Shown here: positions 23,746-32,491 of the stretch, one piece after another
How the letters are laid out: each line of letters opens with the position of its first letter
How positions within the stretch are numbered: the first letter of the stretch is position 1
Origin: KBS-96 sp964247975
GTDB taxonomy: Bacteria; Acidobacteriota; Terriglobia; Bryobacterales; Bryobacteraceae
Assembly: GCA_964247975.1 (NCBI GenBank)
Contig: CAXTWH010000013.1
Coordinates: 1-64,000 of the forward strand
DNA: 64,000 bases
Direction of reading: 5' to 3'
Translations under genes and position numbers: made by a program
Notes under the pieces: model-generated
The model's database searches: none
What the model was told of the DNA's origin: nothing
What the model saw: only the letters and a program-made list of their open reading frames with translations

Positions 23746-24228
23746 TCAACGCTTCCGTTGAAAAAACTCCGTCATCATCTGGGCGGCTTCGGCGCTGAAC
23801 AATCCTTCTTCCACTTGCAGAGCATGATTCAGAAGCTCCGAATCCGCCACCCGGAACTTGCTGCGCACCGCGCCGAACCGCAGATCGCGCGTCGCAAATA
23901 CCAGCCGCTTCACCCGCGCTGTAATTAATGCCCCGGCGCACATCAGGCAAGGCTCCAGCGTCACATAAAGCGTGGTGCCGGGCATGCGATAGTTTCTTAA
24001 ATGCTGCGCCGCCGCCCGAATCGCCTGTATCTCCGCATGGGCCGTCGGGTCGGACACGCTGATCGGACGGTTATAGCCTTCTCCGAGTAGCTTTCCATCC
24101 CCCGCCAACACCGCGCCAGCCGGCACTTCTCCTTCTTGCTCGGCTTGGCGGGCCAGCGCCAGCGCGCGCCGCATATACCGCTCATCCTCCGCGCTGAACT
24201 GATTTAAAAGCGGATCACCCATCACCAT
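23746..24228 (-). CDS. tadA: tRNA-specific adenosine deaminase
   Basis: A 160-residue enzyme of the cytidine/deoxycytidylate deaminase fold. His64-Ala-Glu66 and the PCxxC pair (Cys94, Cys97) bind the catalytic zinc. The N-terminal YMRRALALARQAEQEGEVPAGAV and the C-terminal FFQRKR match TadA. It converts adenosine 34 to inosine in tRNA-Arg(ACG), so it should be essential. It is convergent with the PEP-CTERM gene 12 bases away and divergent from the ABC operon at 24388. Confidence 0.95.
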   Translation of the reverse strand: MVMGDPLLNQFSAEDERYMRRALALARQAEQEGEVPAGAVLAGDGKLLGEGYNRPISVSDPTAHAEIQAIRAAAQHLRNYRMPGTTLYVTLEPCLMCAGALITARVKRLVFATRDLRFGAVRSKFRVADSELLNHALQVEEGLFSAEAAQMMTEFFQRKR

Positions 24229-24387
24229 TGAAACGACTTTCTCAAAGCTATCTTAAAGCTGCACTTTGTGGGAACAATCTGGGCCACATTACGTTATTAT
24301 CGACTGACAACCAGGAATTGCTTAGTGATGTGGAAGCCGCCGCTGTGCTTCCGCCGGAAAACTTTGTTCAGCGGCAAAGGAATTATC

Positions 24388-25548
24388 GTGCGCTATCTAT
24401 CGTTAGCTTTCAAAAATAGTATCCGGAATCGCCGCCGCAGCCTTCTGACAATAGCCAGCATCTCCATTTCGCTCTGCCTGCTCGGTTGTTTAATTTCTAT
24501 CTATCAAGCTTTATTCCACAAACAGGCCACTCCCGGCCAGGCTCTGCGCGTTATTGTGCGCCATCGCGTGTCGCTTGCTCAACCGCTTCCTTTATCTCAC
24601 GAAAATCAGATTCGCCGCCTGCCGGGTGTTCGCGAAATCTCCATCATGAACTGGTTTGGCGGAACTTATAAAGACAATCGCGACCAGCGCAATTTTTTTG
24701 CTCGTTTCGGCGTTGAGCCAAAACCTTTTCTCGCCATCCGCACCGAACTGCAAATGCCTGCCGATCAGCGCCAGTTGTTTCTCAAAGATCGTACCGCTTG
24801 CATCATCTCGCGGGATCTCGCTGAAAAGCTGAACATACACGTTGGCGACCGCGTTACCCTTATCGGCGACATTTATCCGGTGACGCTCGAACTGTATGTG
24901 CGCGGCATCTTCACTGATCCTGATGCGATCAACAGCCTCTATTTTAATCAGGAATATCTGCGGCGCGCTCTGCCTGCTGCCCGCCAGGATATGGAAAGCA
25001 TGTACACGGTGCTGGCCGGCACCACCGACGATGTTCCGCGCATCGCTAAAGCTGTCGATGCCATGTTTGAAAACTCCCCTTACCCCACCAAAGCGGAATC
25101 GGAACAACAGTTCGCGTTAAGCTTCGTTTCTTTTCTCGGCAACATCAAATTATTCCTCATCAGCATCTGCAGCGCGGTCGTGTTCACCATCCTGCTCGTG
25201 TCGGGAAACACGATGGCTATGTCGGTTCGCGAACGCATCAAGGAAGTGGGCGTTTTGAAAACATTAGGCTTCACCAACAACAACATCCTCACAATTCTGG
25301 TGAGCGAATCGCTTTGTATCGCCTTTCTGGGTGGCATTGTCGGGCTAATACTGGCCGGCTTTCTCACGGTTGCCATTGGCAAAGCCGGCGGAAATTTCAA
25401 CGCGCAGTTGCACGGCATGTCAATTACCCCCATCGTTGCTGTTATCTGCCTGGTGATTGCTTTGTTTATTGGTTTAATTAGTTCCTTTATTCCCGCCTTC
25501 AACGCGGCGAGAACCAATATTCTCGATTCGTTGAAATATTCCGGCTAG
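24388..25548 (+). CDS. MacB/FtsX-type ABC transporter permease, first of the pair
   Basis: A 386-residue permease. One N-terminal membrane helix (RRSLLTIASISISLCLLGCLI) is followed by a large periplasmic domain (about residues 55-265) and three C-terminal helices carrying the FtsX motif (SVRERIKEVGVLKTLGFTNNNIL). GTG 24388 is chosen because AAAGGA lies six bases upstream and the protein then matches its 387-residue partner; the frame is open further 5' without a good start. First gene of a four-gene plus-strand operon: two permeases, HlyD-like adaptor, ATPase. Such systems move lipids, peptides or drugs from the inner membrane outward. Confidence 0.88.
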   Translation: MRYLSLAFKNSIRNRRRSLLTIASISISLCLLGCLISIYQALFHKQATPGQALRVIVRHRVSLAQPLPLSHENQIRRLPGVREISIMNWFGGTYKDNRDQRNFFARFGVEPKPFLAIRTELQMPADQRQLFLKDRTACIISRDLAEKLNIHVGDRVTLIGDIYPVTLELYVRGIFTDPDAINSLYFNQEYLRRALPAARQDMESMYTVLAGTTDDVPRIAKAVDAMFENSPYPTKAESEQQFALSFVSFLGNIKLFLISICSAVVFTILLVSGNTMAMSVRERIKEVGVLKTLGFTNNNILTILVSESLCIAFLGGIVGLILAGFLTVAIGKAGGNFNAQLHGMSITPIVAVICLVIALFIGLISSFIPAFNAARTNILDSLKYSG

Positions 25549-25557
25549 GTAAAACAA

Positions 25558-26721
25558 ATGGCAATCCCTCTTTCTTATAACTTGCGCAACTTGGTAGTTC
25601 GCAAAACCACTACCGTGATGACCGCCATCGGTATCGCTCTTACTGTGGCCGTACTGCTGGCGGTGCTGGCGCTGGTAGCCGGGCTGCGTTCAGCGTTTGC
25701 CAGCACCGGTGACCCGCTGCACGTCATGGTTCTTCGCAAAGGCGGCAATGCTGAACTCACCAGTCTCGTCACCGAGCAAAGCTTTCAAATCATCAAAGCC
25801 TTTCCCGGTATTGCGAAAACCGCCGACGGCCAGCCGCTCGCCTCACTCGAAGTTGTTTCGGTTGTCAATCTCACCAGCCCTGAATCGCCCAATGGAACGA
25901 ACGTCACTCTGCGCGGACTCCCGCTCACCGGAGTGCAGATGCGCCATCTCAACTTATTGCAGGGCCGCTGGTTTAGTCCCGGCCAGCGTGAAGTGGTAGT
26001 TGGCAAAAACGTGGCCAAGCGCTACCCGGATGCCATGCTCGGCAAGCAATTAAAATTCGGCAAAGGCTTATGGACTATCGTTGGAGTTTTGGATGGCGGT
26101 CAAAGCGCCTACAACAGTGAAATCTGGGGCGATGCCAATCAGGTTGCTGCCGACTTCAACCGCCCTAACAATCTCAGCTCCGTTCTGTTGCAAGCAGAAA
26201 ACGAAGTGGCCGTCCAATCCCTTCTTCATTCGCTCGCCGATGACCGCCGCCTCACCGTGGACACTATGGCCGAGCGTTCTTATTTCGAACAACAAACCAT
26301 TTCTGCCGCGCCCGTTCGCTATCTGGGAATCTTCGTGGCTATCATCATGGCCGTCGGTAGTTGCTTTGCCGCTATGAACACTATGTATGCCGCCGTGTCC
26401 CGCCGCGCCAAAGAAGTTGGCACCCTGCGCGTACTCGGGTTCACCCGAGGCAGCATTCTCTTCTCTTTCTTTGTGGAATCGGTTTTGTTGTCTTTAATCG
26501 GCGGCATCATCGGCGTTCTCGTAGTGCTGCCGCTTAATAATGTCACCACCGGACTTGGTAATTTTATTACCTTTAGCGAAACCTCATTCAACTTCCGGGT
26601 CACACCCGAGATCATGCTGGAAGGAATTTTGTTTGCTGCCTTTATGGGCGCAATCGGCGGCTTTCTGCCGGCGCGGCAGGCGGCGAAAAAAGAAATCTTA
26701 TCTGCGCTCCGTGAAGTATAA
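25558..26721 (+). CDS. MacB/FtsX-type ABC transporter permease, second of the pair
   Basis: A 387-residue permease with the same topology as the preceding gene: N-terminal helix (TTTVMTAIGIALTVAVLLAVLALVAG), a periplasmic MacB-like domain, and three C-terminal helices with SRRAKEVGTLRVLGFTRGSIL. It starts 9 bases after its neighbour's stop. The two probably form a heterodimeric permease, unlike MacB, where one polypeptide carries permease and ATPase. The periplasmic domain (VTLRGLPLTGVQMRHLNLLQGRWF) resembles MacB_PCD. Confidence 0.9.
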   Translation: MAIPLSYNLRNLVVRKTTTVMTAIGIALTVAVLLAVLALVAGLRSAFASTGDPLHVMVLRKGGNAELTSLVTEQSFQIIKAFPGIAKTADGQPLASLEVVSVVNLTSPESPNGTNVTLRGLPLTGVQMRHLNLLQGRWFSPGQREVVVGKNVAKRYPDAMLGKQLKFGKGLWTIVGVLDGGQSAYNSEIWGDANQVAADFNRPNNLSSVLLQAENEVAVQSLLHSLADDRRLTVDTMAERSYFEQQTISAAPVRYLGIFVAIIMAVGSCFAAMNTMYAAVSRRAKEVGTLRVLGFTRGSILFSFFVESVLLSLIGGIIGVLVVLPLNNVTTGLGNFITFSETSFNFRVTPEIMLEGILFAAFMGAIGGFLPARQAAKKEILSALREV

Positions 26722-26747
26722 AGGGTAAAACAGCGCAAAGTAAACCA

Positions 26748-28085
26748 ATGGAAACAGAATTAAAAAGTCTGCGCATCGAACGCACGGCGCGGCGTCCGCG
26801 CCAGGAAAACGGATGGATCAAATGGGTCATCCTCGCTGTTGGAGCTGTGGTCCTGATCTCAGGGGCAGTTTGGGCGTATGTAAAGCTCAATGCGGCCACG
26901 CCCGTTACGGTGGTCCGCGTTCAGTCTCCGGTTGCCGCCGCTGACGCGGGTGAACAAAATGTGCTTTCTGCCACCGGCTACATCATCGCCGCGCATAAGA
27001 TTGAGGTCGCTTCAAAAGTAGTGGGCCGCGTTGCCTGGATCGGCGTGGAAAAAGGCGATAAAGTGAAAGCCGGTCAAGTGCTGGTTCGCCTGGAAGATGA
27101 CGAATACCGCGCCCAGCTTGAACAATCGAAAGGCCAGTTGCAGAATCTGGAAGCTCGCCTGGCGGAACTGCAAAACGGTTCGCGCCCGGAAGAGGTCGCG
27201 AAATCACGCGCCGATCTGAACGAGGCGCAGGCTGATCTTCAAAATTATAAGATCACGCTGGACCGAACGCGATCACTCGTCGAACAAGGCGTTTTATCAA
27301 AACAATCGCTGGATGACGCGCAGGCTAAATATGACAGCTCTGCGGCTCGCGTCAACAGCTTGCAGCGCACGCTCGATCTCGCGGTGCTAGGCCCCCGCCG
27401 GGAACAGATTGATCAGGTTCGCGGCCAGATCGTGCAGGCCAAAGGTTCGCTGGAATACGCCCAAACCCAGTTGGATAACACTTTAATTAAGGCTCCTGTC
27501 ACCGGCACAATTCTTGATCGCAATGTGGAGAAAGGCGAATTTGTCACCAACGGTTTTGTAGGCGATAAAGGAGCCAAAGGCTATATCGTCACAATGGCTG
27601 ACTTGAACGATCTAAAGGTGGAGCTTGATATCAGCCAGAATGATTTTCCGAAAATCGGTCCGCGCCAGAAAGGAATCGTCACCACTGATGCCTACCCCGA
27701 CCGCAAATACAAAGGCGAGATCAGCGACGTTTCGCCGGAAGCGGACCGCTCCAAAGCCACCGTCCAGGTGAAAGTGAGGGTGCTGAACCCTGATGATTAC
27801 CTGCGGCCCGACATGAACGCCACGGTCAACTTTTATGGTGACAAACCTTCCGGTGATGCCCAGGAAGCAAGCACAAAACGCGTGGTGGTCATTCCCCGCA
27901 GCGCGGTTGCTGGCGGAAGCGTTTTTGTTGCTTTAAATAACCGCGCTAAAAAGATTCCGGTCACATTGGGTGGAACCACTAACGGCGGCATTGTTGTTCA
28001 GAGCGGTTTATTAGGCGGCGAAGACTTGATTGCGGACCCGCCGGCCGATTTGAAAGACGGACAAAGGATCGAAGTGAAACGATAA
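26748..28085 (+). CDS. HlyD/MacA-family periplasmic adaptor
   Basis: A 445-residue membrane-fusion protein. One N-terminal helix (VILAVGAVVLISGAVWAYV) anchors it, followed by a split biotinyl-lipoyl domain (GRVAWIGVEKGDKVKAGQVLVRL ... APVTGTILDRNVEKGEFV). A long coiled coil (about residues 120-230, EQSKGQLQNLEARLAELQNG) and a beta-barrel domain complete it. It links the inner-membrane pump to an outer-membrane channel. No TolC-like gene is present in the window, so the outer component is encoded elsewhere or the system ends in the periplasm. It lies between the permeases and the ATPase in one operon. Confidence 0.9.
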   Translation: METELKSLRIERTARRPRQENGWIKWVILAVGAVVLISGAVWAYVKLNAATPVTVVRVQSPVAAADAGEQNVLSATGYIIAAHKIEVASKVVGRVAWIGVEKGDKVKAGQVLVRLEDDEYRAQLEQSKGQLQNLEARLAELQNGSRPEEVAKSRADLNEAQADLQNYKITLDRTRSLVEQGVLSKQSLDDAQAKYDSSAARVNSLQRTLDLAVLGPRREQIDQVRGQIVQAKGSLEYAQTQLDNTLIKAPVTGTILDRNVEKGEFVTNGFVGDKGAKGYIVTMADLNDLKVELDISQNDFPKIGPRQKGIVTTDAYPDRKYKGEISDVSPEADRSKATVQVKVRVLNPDDYLRPDMNATVNFYGDKPSGDAQEASTKRVVVIPRSAVAGGSVFVALNNRAKKIPVTLGGTTNGGIVVQSGLLGGEDLIADPPADLKDGQRIEVKR

Positions 28086-28107
28086 AGCTAGTGGGAGCAA
28101 ATTGGAT

Positions 28108-28833
28108 ATGAGTGAAACCATAATTCGCACTCGTGAATTGAGCCGGGAATATGTTCGCGATGAGTTCAAGGTGATGGCCCTTGATGAGGTCAACATCACA
28201 ATTGATCGCGGTGATTTTGTCGCTTTAATGGGACCATCCGGTTCCGGCAAATCCACGCTGCTTTATCTGATTGCCGCGATGGATCGCGCTTCCGGCGGCG
28301 ATATCGAAGTGCTAGGCGCGAACCTGCGCGAATTTTCTGATCGGCAGATCGCTCACTGGCGCAACGAACACATCGGATTCATCTTCCAGTCATTCAACTT
28401 GATTCCAGTGCTGACCGCTTTGGAAAATGTGGAACTGCCGTTGAAGCTCACTAACCTTCCCAGGAAAGAACGGCTCGAACACGCCGCCACTGCCTTGAAG
28501 CTGGTGGGTTTGGGCGATCGCTTGAATCATCTGCCGAAGCAGCTTTCCGGCGGCCAGGAACAGCGCGTCGCCATTGCCCGCGCCATCGTCACCGATCCTG
28601 ACCTAATTTTGGCCGACGAGCCGACCGGTAACCTGGATGCAGCAGCCGCCGAAGACGTGCTCACCATGCTGACGCGCTTAAACAAAGAATATGGCAAAAC
28701 CGTCATTATGGTAACGCACGATCCTCACGCTGCGCGGTTTGCCAGAAACATTCGTCACTTGGAAAAAGGCAAACTACTGCCGCAAGGCACGTTACCGGCA
28801 GATTGGGCTTCCGCCATGGCAGTGCGAAATTAA
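28108..28833 (+). CDS. MacB/LolD-type ABC transporter ATP-binding protein
   Basis: A 241-residue ATPase: Walker A GPSGSGKST, Q-loop FIFQSFNLIPVL, signature LSGGQEQRVAIARAI, Walker B LILADEPTGNLD and switch His in MVTHDPHAA. This is the LolD/MacB class used for mechanotransmission. ATG 28108 is chosen with GGGAG ten bases upstream; TTG 28102 is a slightly longer option. Last gene of the four-gene operon, so it powers the heterodimeric permease encoded upstream. Its stop overlaps that of the convergent aldolase gene by three bases. Confidence 0.93.
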   Translation: MSETIIRTRELSREYVRDEFKVMALDEVNITIDRGDFVALMGPSGSGKSTLLYLIAAMDRASGGDIEVLGANLREFSDRQIAHWRNEHIGFIFQSFNLIPVLTALENVELPLKLTNLPRKERLEHAATALKLVGLGDRLNHLPKQLSGGQEQRVAIARAIVTDPDLILADEPTGNLDAAAAEDVLTMLTRLNKEYGKTVIMVTHDPHAARFARNIRHLEKGKLLPQGTLPADWASAMAVRN

Positions 28834-29480
28834 GCGGCTCGGGCTTGCGCAATCTTCTGCAGGAATTGGCGCGCCCGCTCCGTTAAAATTTCATACTGCC
28901 CGGCGGCTATTGTCTTGTTATCGACCAACTCACTGCCCACGCCGACCGCGCAGCAGCCCGCCGCCAGAAACTCGCCTACCGTATCCAGATTCACGCCGCC
29001 GGTAGGAACAAATTCAATCTGCGGAAACGGCCCCTTCAATGCCTTAATGTACTTTGCGCCGCCAAGTGCGCTGCACGGAAACACTTTAATAGCATCCACT
29101 CCCGCTTCCCAAGCCGTTACAATCTCGGTCGGCGTGAGTGCGCCCGGAAACATCGCCTTGGAATAACGCTTCACAATTTCAACCGTTCTCAGATTTAAAC
29201 TGGGCGTTACGAAAAATTCGGCTCCCGCTAACATGCAAGCCCGAGCCGTTTCCGGGTCCAGCACCGTGCCTGCCCCTAAAATCATCCGGTCGCCGAATAC
29301 ATCCGCCACTTTCTCTAAAGCTTTGATGGCCCCCTGCACCGTCATAGTGATTTCAGCGCAGGCAATTCCGCCCTCGCTGATCGCTTCTACCGCACGAATG
29401 GCCGATTCCGCGTCATTCGTGCGAACAATCGGCACGATTCCAAGCTGCTTAATGCGTCGAACAGTTTCTGTGCTCTGCAC
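28830..29480 (-). CDS. eda: KDPG/KHG aldolase
   Basis: A 216-residue class I aldolase: catalytic Glu43 in CAEITMTV, GAGTVLD, FFVTPSLN, the Schiff-base Lys132 in DAIKVFPC and the phosphate-binding PTGGV segment. It cleaves 2-dehydro-3-deoxy-6-phosphogluconate to pyruvate and glyceraldehyde 3-phosphate, or 4-hydroxy-2-oxoglutarate to pyruvate and glyoxylate. The GTG start directly follows the TAA of the upstream gene, with GAAGG five bases ahead, so translation is coupled. No edd or other Entner-Doudoroff gene is adjacent; pairing with two disordered acidic proteins is odd. Confidence 0.93.
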   Translation of the reverse strand: MQSTETVRRIKQLGIVPIVRTNDAESAIRAVEAISEGGIACAEITMTVQGAIKALEKVADVFGDRMILGAGTVLDPETARACMLAGAEFFVTPSLNLRTVEIVKRYSKAMFPGALTPTEIVTAWEAGVDAIKVFPCSALGGAKYIKALKGPFPQIEFVPTGGVNLDTVGEFLAAGCCAVGVGSELVDNKTIAAGQYEILTERARQFLQKIAQARAA

Positions 29481-29813
29481 TTAACCTTCTCTGGTGCTTT
29501 CCGGAGTTTGTGATGGTCCCGTATCAGCCGCCCAATCATCGACAGGACGGCGACTGGTGTTAGTGATACCGGAACGCGGATTGTACGGCGACACAATCTC
29601 CATGTCGCTCTCGTCCGGGTCCGGCCCTTCTTGGTAGGTGCCAAGCTCTTCATCTTCAGGAATCGGCAATTCGCCTGTATCCAGAATGCTAGGCCTAGCC
29701 TCTTCATCGCCTGTATCAGTACGGTCGCCCCGCTTGATGCCGCCATCGTTCGGCCCCAGAATTAGGTTTCTGATCGCGTCAGAAAAATCTAAATTCGATT
29801 GGTAAAAACGCAT
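29481..29813 (-). CDS. Hypothetical acidic protein coupled to the aldolase gene
   Basis: A 110-residue protein. The first 20 residues (MRFYQSNLDFSDAIRNLILG) could form one amphipathic helix; the rest is rich in Asp, Glu, Pro, Gly and Thr and looks disordered. ATG 29813 has GGAG eight bases upstream, and the frame overlaps the end of the preceding gene. Its TAA is followed immediately by the aldolase GTG. Lack of hydrophobic core suggests a flexible or charged accessory protein. Function unknown. Confidence 0.6.
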   Translation of the reverse strand: MRFYQSNLDFSDAIRNLILGPNDGGIKRGDRTDTGDEEARPSILDTGELPIPEDEELGTYQEGPDPDESDMEIVSPYNPRSGITNTSRRPVDDWAADTGPSQTPESTREG

Positions 29814-29815
29814 GA

Positions 29816-30103
29816 TCAAGCTCCGTGAGTATTCAACGGTCCATGTTCTTTTTCGTCGTCTTCTTTGCCGAAAGCACCATCAACGGGCTGCGCGCCCCGG
29901 CCCGAGCTAAACTCCGGGCGCGATGCGGCCAGCTTTTCCGCCGTGGAATGTTTACCGGATTTGTTAGACGTTTGCAGGTCCGTCACCACATCCGTCACAT
30001 CGCTATAATTCTCGTCTTCCTGCTCCATCGCGTGTTTGCCGCGCGATGATTCATCCGAATCAGGCAGGTCTGTTTTCTTTCCGATATCCGAGTTACGTGC
30101 CAT
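29816..30103 (-). CDS. Hypothetical disordered hydrophilic protein
   Basis: A 95-residue protein with almost no hydrophobic residues: many Asp, Glu, Lys, Ser and Gly. It contains QEDENYSDVTDVVTDLQTSN and a GFGKEDDEKEH-like tail. It resembles hydrophilin-type stress proteins in composition only. It is first in a three-gene minus-strand operon with the 110-residue acidic protein and the aldolase. Its promoter must lie in the 96-base gap shared with the divergent baeRF gene. Confidence 0.6.
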   Translation of the reverse strand: MARNSDIGKKTDLPDSDESSRGKHAMEQEDENYSDVTDVVTDLQTSNKSGKHSTAEKLAASRPEFSSGRGAQPVDGAFGKEDDEKEHGPLNTHGA

Positions 30104-30199
30104 AGTGATTTCCTTCCTATCGGACTCGCGCCGTCCCCGAAGCGTTACTGGAAGAAATAGTTGGAAACCTAGACAGAAACCAAATGGTCATTTTGGTGT

Positions 30200-31357
30200 A
30201 TGCAGACCATTAAGAGTGAGCTTATCAGGCTGAGTCGCCCGGAAGAACTGAAACCGTTACTTTCTTCCACCGGTTCCTGCATCAGCTTGTATTTTCCGAT
30301 TAGCCAGGAAAACTTCAACCCAAGCGATGACGAGCGGCGGTGGAAGCAGGTAATTCACCAACTCGAAGGCGAGGCGTCCAAGTACCCGCAAGTGAAAGAT
30401 CTTGTTGACTCTTTAAAGAGCTGGGAGGATCTGGGCAGCGACCGCCAGGGAAGAGAAAAAACGCTGGTGGTATTTCGCTCACCGGAGTTTTTTTATCGCA
30501 TGTGGGTGCCGGTAGAACTGGCTGAAAAAACAGTGGTCGGTCCACAATTTTACGTCCGTCCTTTGCTGCCCTACCTAAGTGAATCTGAATTCTACATTCT
30601 GGCGTTAAGCCAGCATAATACACGGCTTCTACGATGCACTTGGGAAAGTGCTGAACCCGTAGAACTAACAGGCGCAGCCACTGATTTCGACGGATACATG
30701 AACTTAGACAAACCGGATCACAACCAGAATGATAATTCTGCGGCTGGCCCTGGTAGCGGAATGTTAAGAGGCATTGTGCAGAGCACAAGCACAGTGAAAG
30801 AAGATCGGAATGAATACTTAGCGCATTATTTTCGCCAGCTTGACCGCGCTTTAGGTCATATTCTACGTGACAGTAAAGCTCTCGTGATTCTGGTCGGCGT
30901 GGATTATGAGCAAGCAGCTTATCGCTCAATCAGCACTTATCCTCATTTGGTGACGGAAGGTGTTCACGGCGCACCGAACGGCTTGAAGGGCGGCGAAATG
31001 CACGCCCGCGCTTTGGGAGTGCTGGAACAAAACCGTTTGAAAATTGTCGATGAAGTGATTTCCGAGTACAATCATTTGGCTGGCGGCGGACGCGCCACCA
31101 ATCGATTGAAAGACATTGTAACTGCCGCTCATGACGGGCGCATTGTGAAGCTGGTTTTGTCCGATTCTAAGGAACAGGCTGGAGTGATGGATGAGGCCAC
31201 TTACGAAGTAACAGGATCAGACCGTGAAACCAGCCAGAACTATGATCTTTTAAACGACGCTGCGGTGCAAACCATTCTGCATGCCGGCCAGGTGTATGTC
31301 GCGCCTAACAAGCAAATGCCGAATGGCGCACCGCTGATTGCGGTGTTCCGGTATTAG
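30200..31357 (+). CDS. Bacterial archaeo-eukaryotic release-factor-like protein (baeRF family)
   Basis: A 385-residue protein. The N-terminal half (SCISLYFPIS, DSLKSWEDLG, GREKTLVVFRSPEF, FYILALSQHNTRLLRC) and the C-terminal half (ALVILVGVDYEQAAYRSIS, VTAAHDGRIVKLVLSDSKEQAG) match the baeRF group, bacterial relatives of eRF1 and Pelota middle and C-terminal domains. GSGMLRG lies where eRF1 carries its GGQ-like loop. Relatives have been proposed to act in ribosome rescue or hibernation. It is divergent from the acidic-protein operon and convergent with mqnE, three bases between stops. Exact subfamily not assigned. Confidence 0.75.
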   Translation: MQTIKSELIRLSRPEELKPLLSSTGSCISLYFPISQENFNPSDDERRWKQVIHQLEGEASKYPQVKDLVDSLKSWEDLGSDRQGREKTLVVFRSPEFFYRMWVPVELAEKTVVGPQFYVRPLLPYLSESEFYILALSQHNTRLLRCTWESAEPVELTGAATDFDGYMNLDKPDHNQNDNSAAGPGSGMLRGIVQSTSTVKEDRNEYLAHYFRQLDRALGHILRDSKALVILVGVDYEQAAYRSISTYPHLVTEGVHGAPNGLKGGEMHARALGVLEQNRLKIVDEVISEYNHLAGGGRATNRLKDIVTAAHDGRIVKLVLSDSKEQAGVMDEATYEVTGSDRETSQNYDLLNDAAVQTILHAGQVYVAPNKQMPNGAPLIAVFRY

Positions 31358-31360
31358 CGT

Positions 31361-32479
31361 TTATACAAGCACGGTAAATGCTGATTCCTGACGCTCCACA
31401 GGCCGATAAGTGGTATCCCTTTCTTTGGGTTCCCTGCCGGCTTCTTTGATGATGCGCAGCAGTTCCTGACGGCGCATATGCTGTTTGGTAGTTGCGCCGG
31501 CATCATGGTAAATCTTTTCTTCCACAATCGTTCCGTCTATGTCGTTTGCGCCAAAACGCTGCGCGATCTGCGCGACGCTCGGCGTCATCATCACCCAATA
31601 AGCTTTAATATGCGGAATGTTATCCAGCATTAAACGAGAAACAGCAATCTGCCGGATATCATCAAAGCCGCTGGTTCTTGGCAGATGACTCAACGCTGTA
31701 TTTTCCGGGTGAAACGCGAGCGGGATGAAGGTCACAAACCCTTGCGTGTCATCCTGCAACTCGCGCAGTTTAATCAAGTGATCAACGCGATCTTCTTCGG
31801 TTTCCAAATGCCCATAAAGCATCGTGCAATTGGTTTTCAAACCAAGCTCATGCGCAACGCGGGCGCATTCCAGCCATTCGCTACCATCAATTTTGTGATC
31901 GCAAATGATTCGGCGAACACGTTCCGAGAAGATTTCCGCTCCCCCGCCCGGCATGGAATCCACTCCGGCAGCACGCAGGCGTTCGAGGGTTTCACGAATG
32001 GAAATTTTCGCTCGTTTTGCCAGGTAAGCTACTTCAACCATCGTGAACGCTTTCAGGTGAACCTGCGGGTAGCGTTCTTTTAAGCCGGAAATCATTTCGC
32101 AGAACCAATCGAGGCTCAGTTCAGGATGCAAGCCGCCCACAATGTGAAATTCCGTCACAGCTTCGGCATAGCCACGCCCGGCTGTTTCCCACACTTGTTC
32201 GAGCGTCATGGTGTAGCTGTTTGGATCTTTCGCTTTTTTGCCGAATGCGCATAAACGGCAGCTTGCCACGCAAACATCAGTGGGATTGATATGGCGGTTT
32301 ACGTTGAAGTAGGTGACGTTTCCATGCAGCCGCTCGCGCACCAAATTGGCCAGATAACCAACAGTTAAAATATCGGGGCTGCGGTACAAAGCCACTCCGT
32401 CAGCAAAATTGAGCCGTTCACCGGCAATCACCTTGTCATAAACAAGCTTTAAGCGAGAATCTTCAATGATAGGCTGCAT
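31361..32479 (-). CDS. mqnE: Aminofutalosine synthase
   Basis: A 372-residue radical-SAM enzyme: CVASCRLC (Cys70, Cys74, Cys77) binds the 4Fe-4S cluster, with FHIVGGLHPELSLDW, HLKAFTMVE, SMPGGGAEIFS and a KAYWVMMTPSVAQIAQRFGANDIDGTIVEEKI segment typical of MqnE rather than MqnC. It adds the SAM-derived adenosyl unit to 3-[(1-carboxyvinyl)oxy]benzoate in the futalosine route to menaquinone. It follows mqnP by 12 bases on the same strand, so the two are co-transcribed. MqnA, B, C and D are not in the window. Confidence 0.94.
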   Translation of the reverse strand: MQPIIEDSRLKLVYDKVIAGERLNFADGVALYRSPDILTVGYLANLVRERLHGNVTYFNVNRHINPTDVCVASCRLCAFGKKAKDPNSYTMTLEQVWETAGRGYAEAVTEFHIVGGLHPELSLDWFCEMISGLKERYPQVHLKAFTMVEVAYLAKRAKISIRETLERLRAAGVDSMPGGGAEIFSERVRRIICDHKIDGSEWLECARVAHELGLKTNCTMLYGHLETEEDRVDHLIKLRELQDDTQGFVTFIPLAFHPENTALSHLPRTSGFDDIRQIAVSRLMLDNIPHIKAYWVMMTPSVAQIAQRFGANDIDGTIVEEKIYHDAGATTKQHMRRQELLRIIKEAGREPKERDTTYRPVERQESAFTVLV

Positions 32480-32491
32480 AGAATCACTTAT

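Noticed and set aside
24228..24419. A 63-codon plus-strand frame ahead of the ABC operon
   Set aside because: It has a TTG start without a ribosome site and covers the region where the operon promoter should be.
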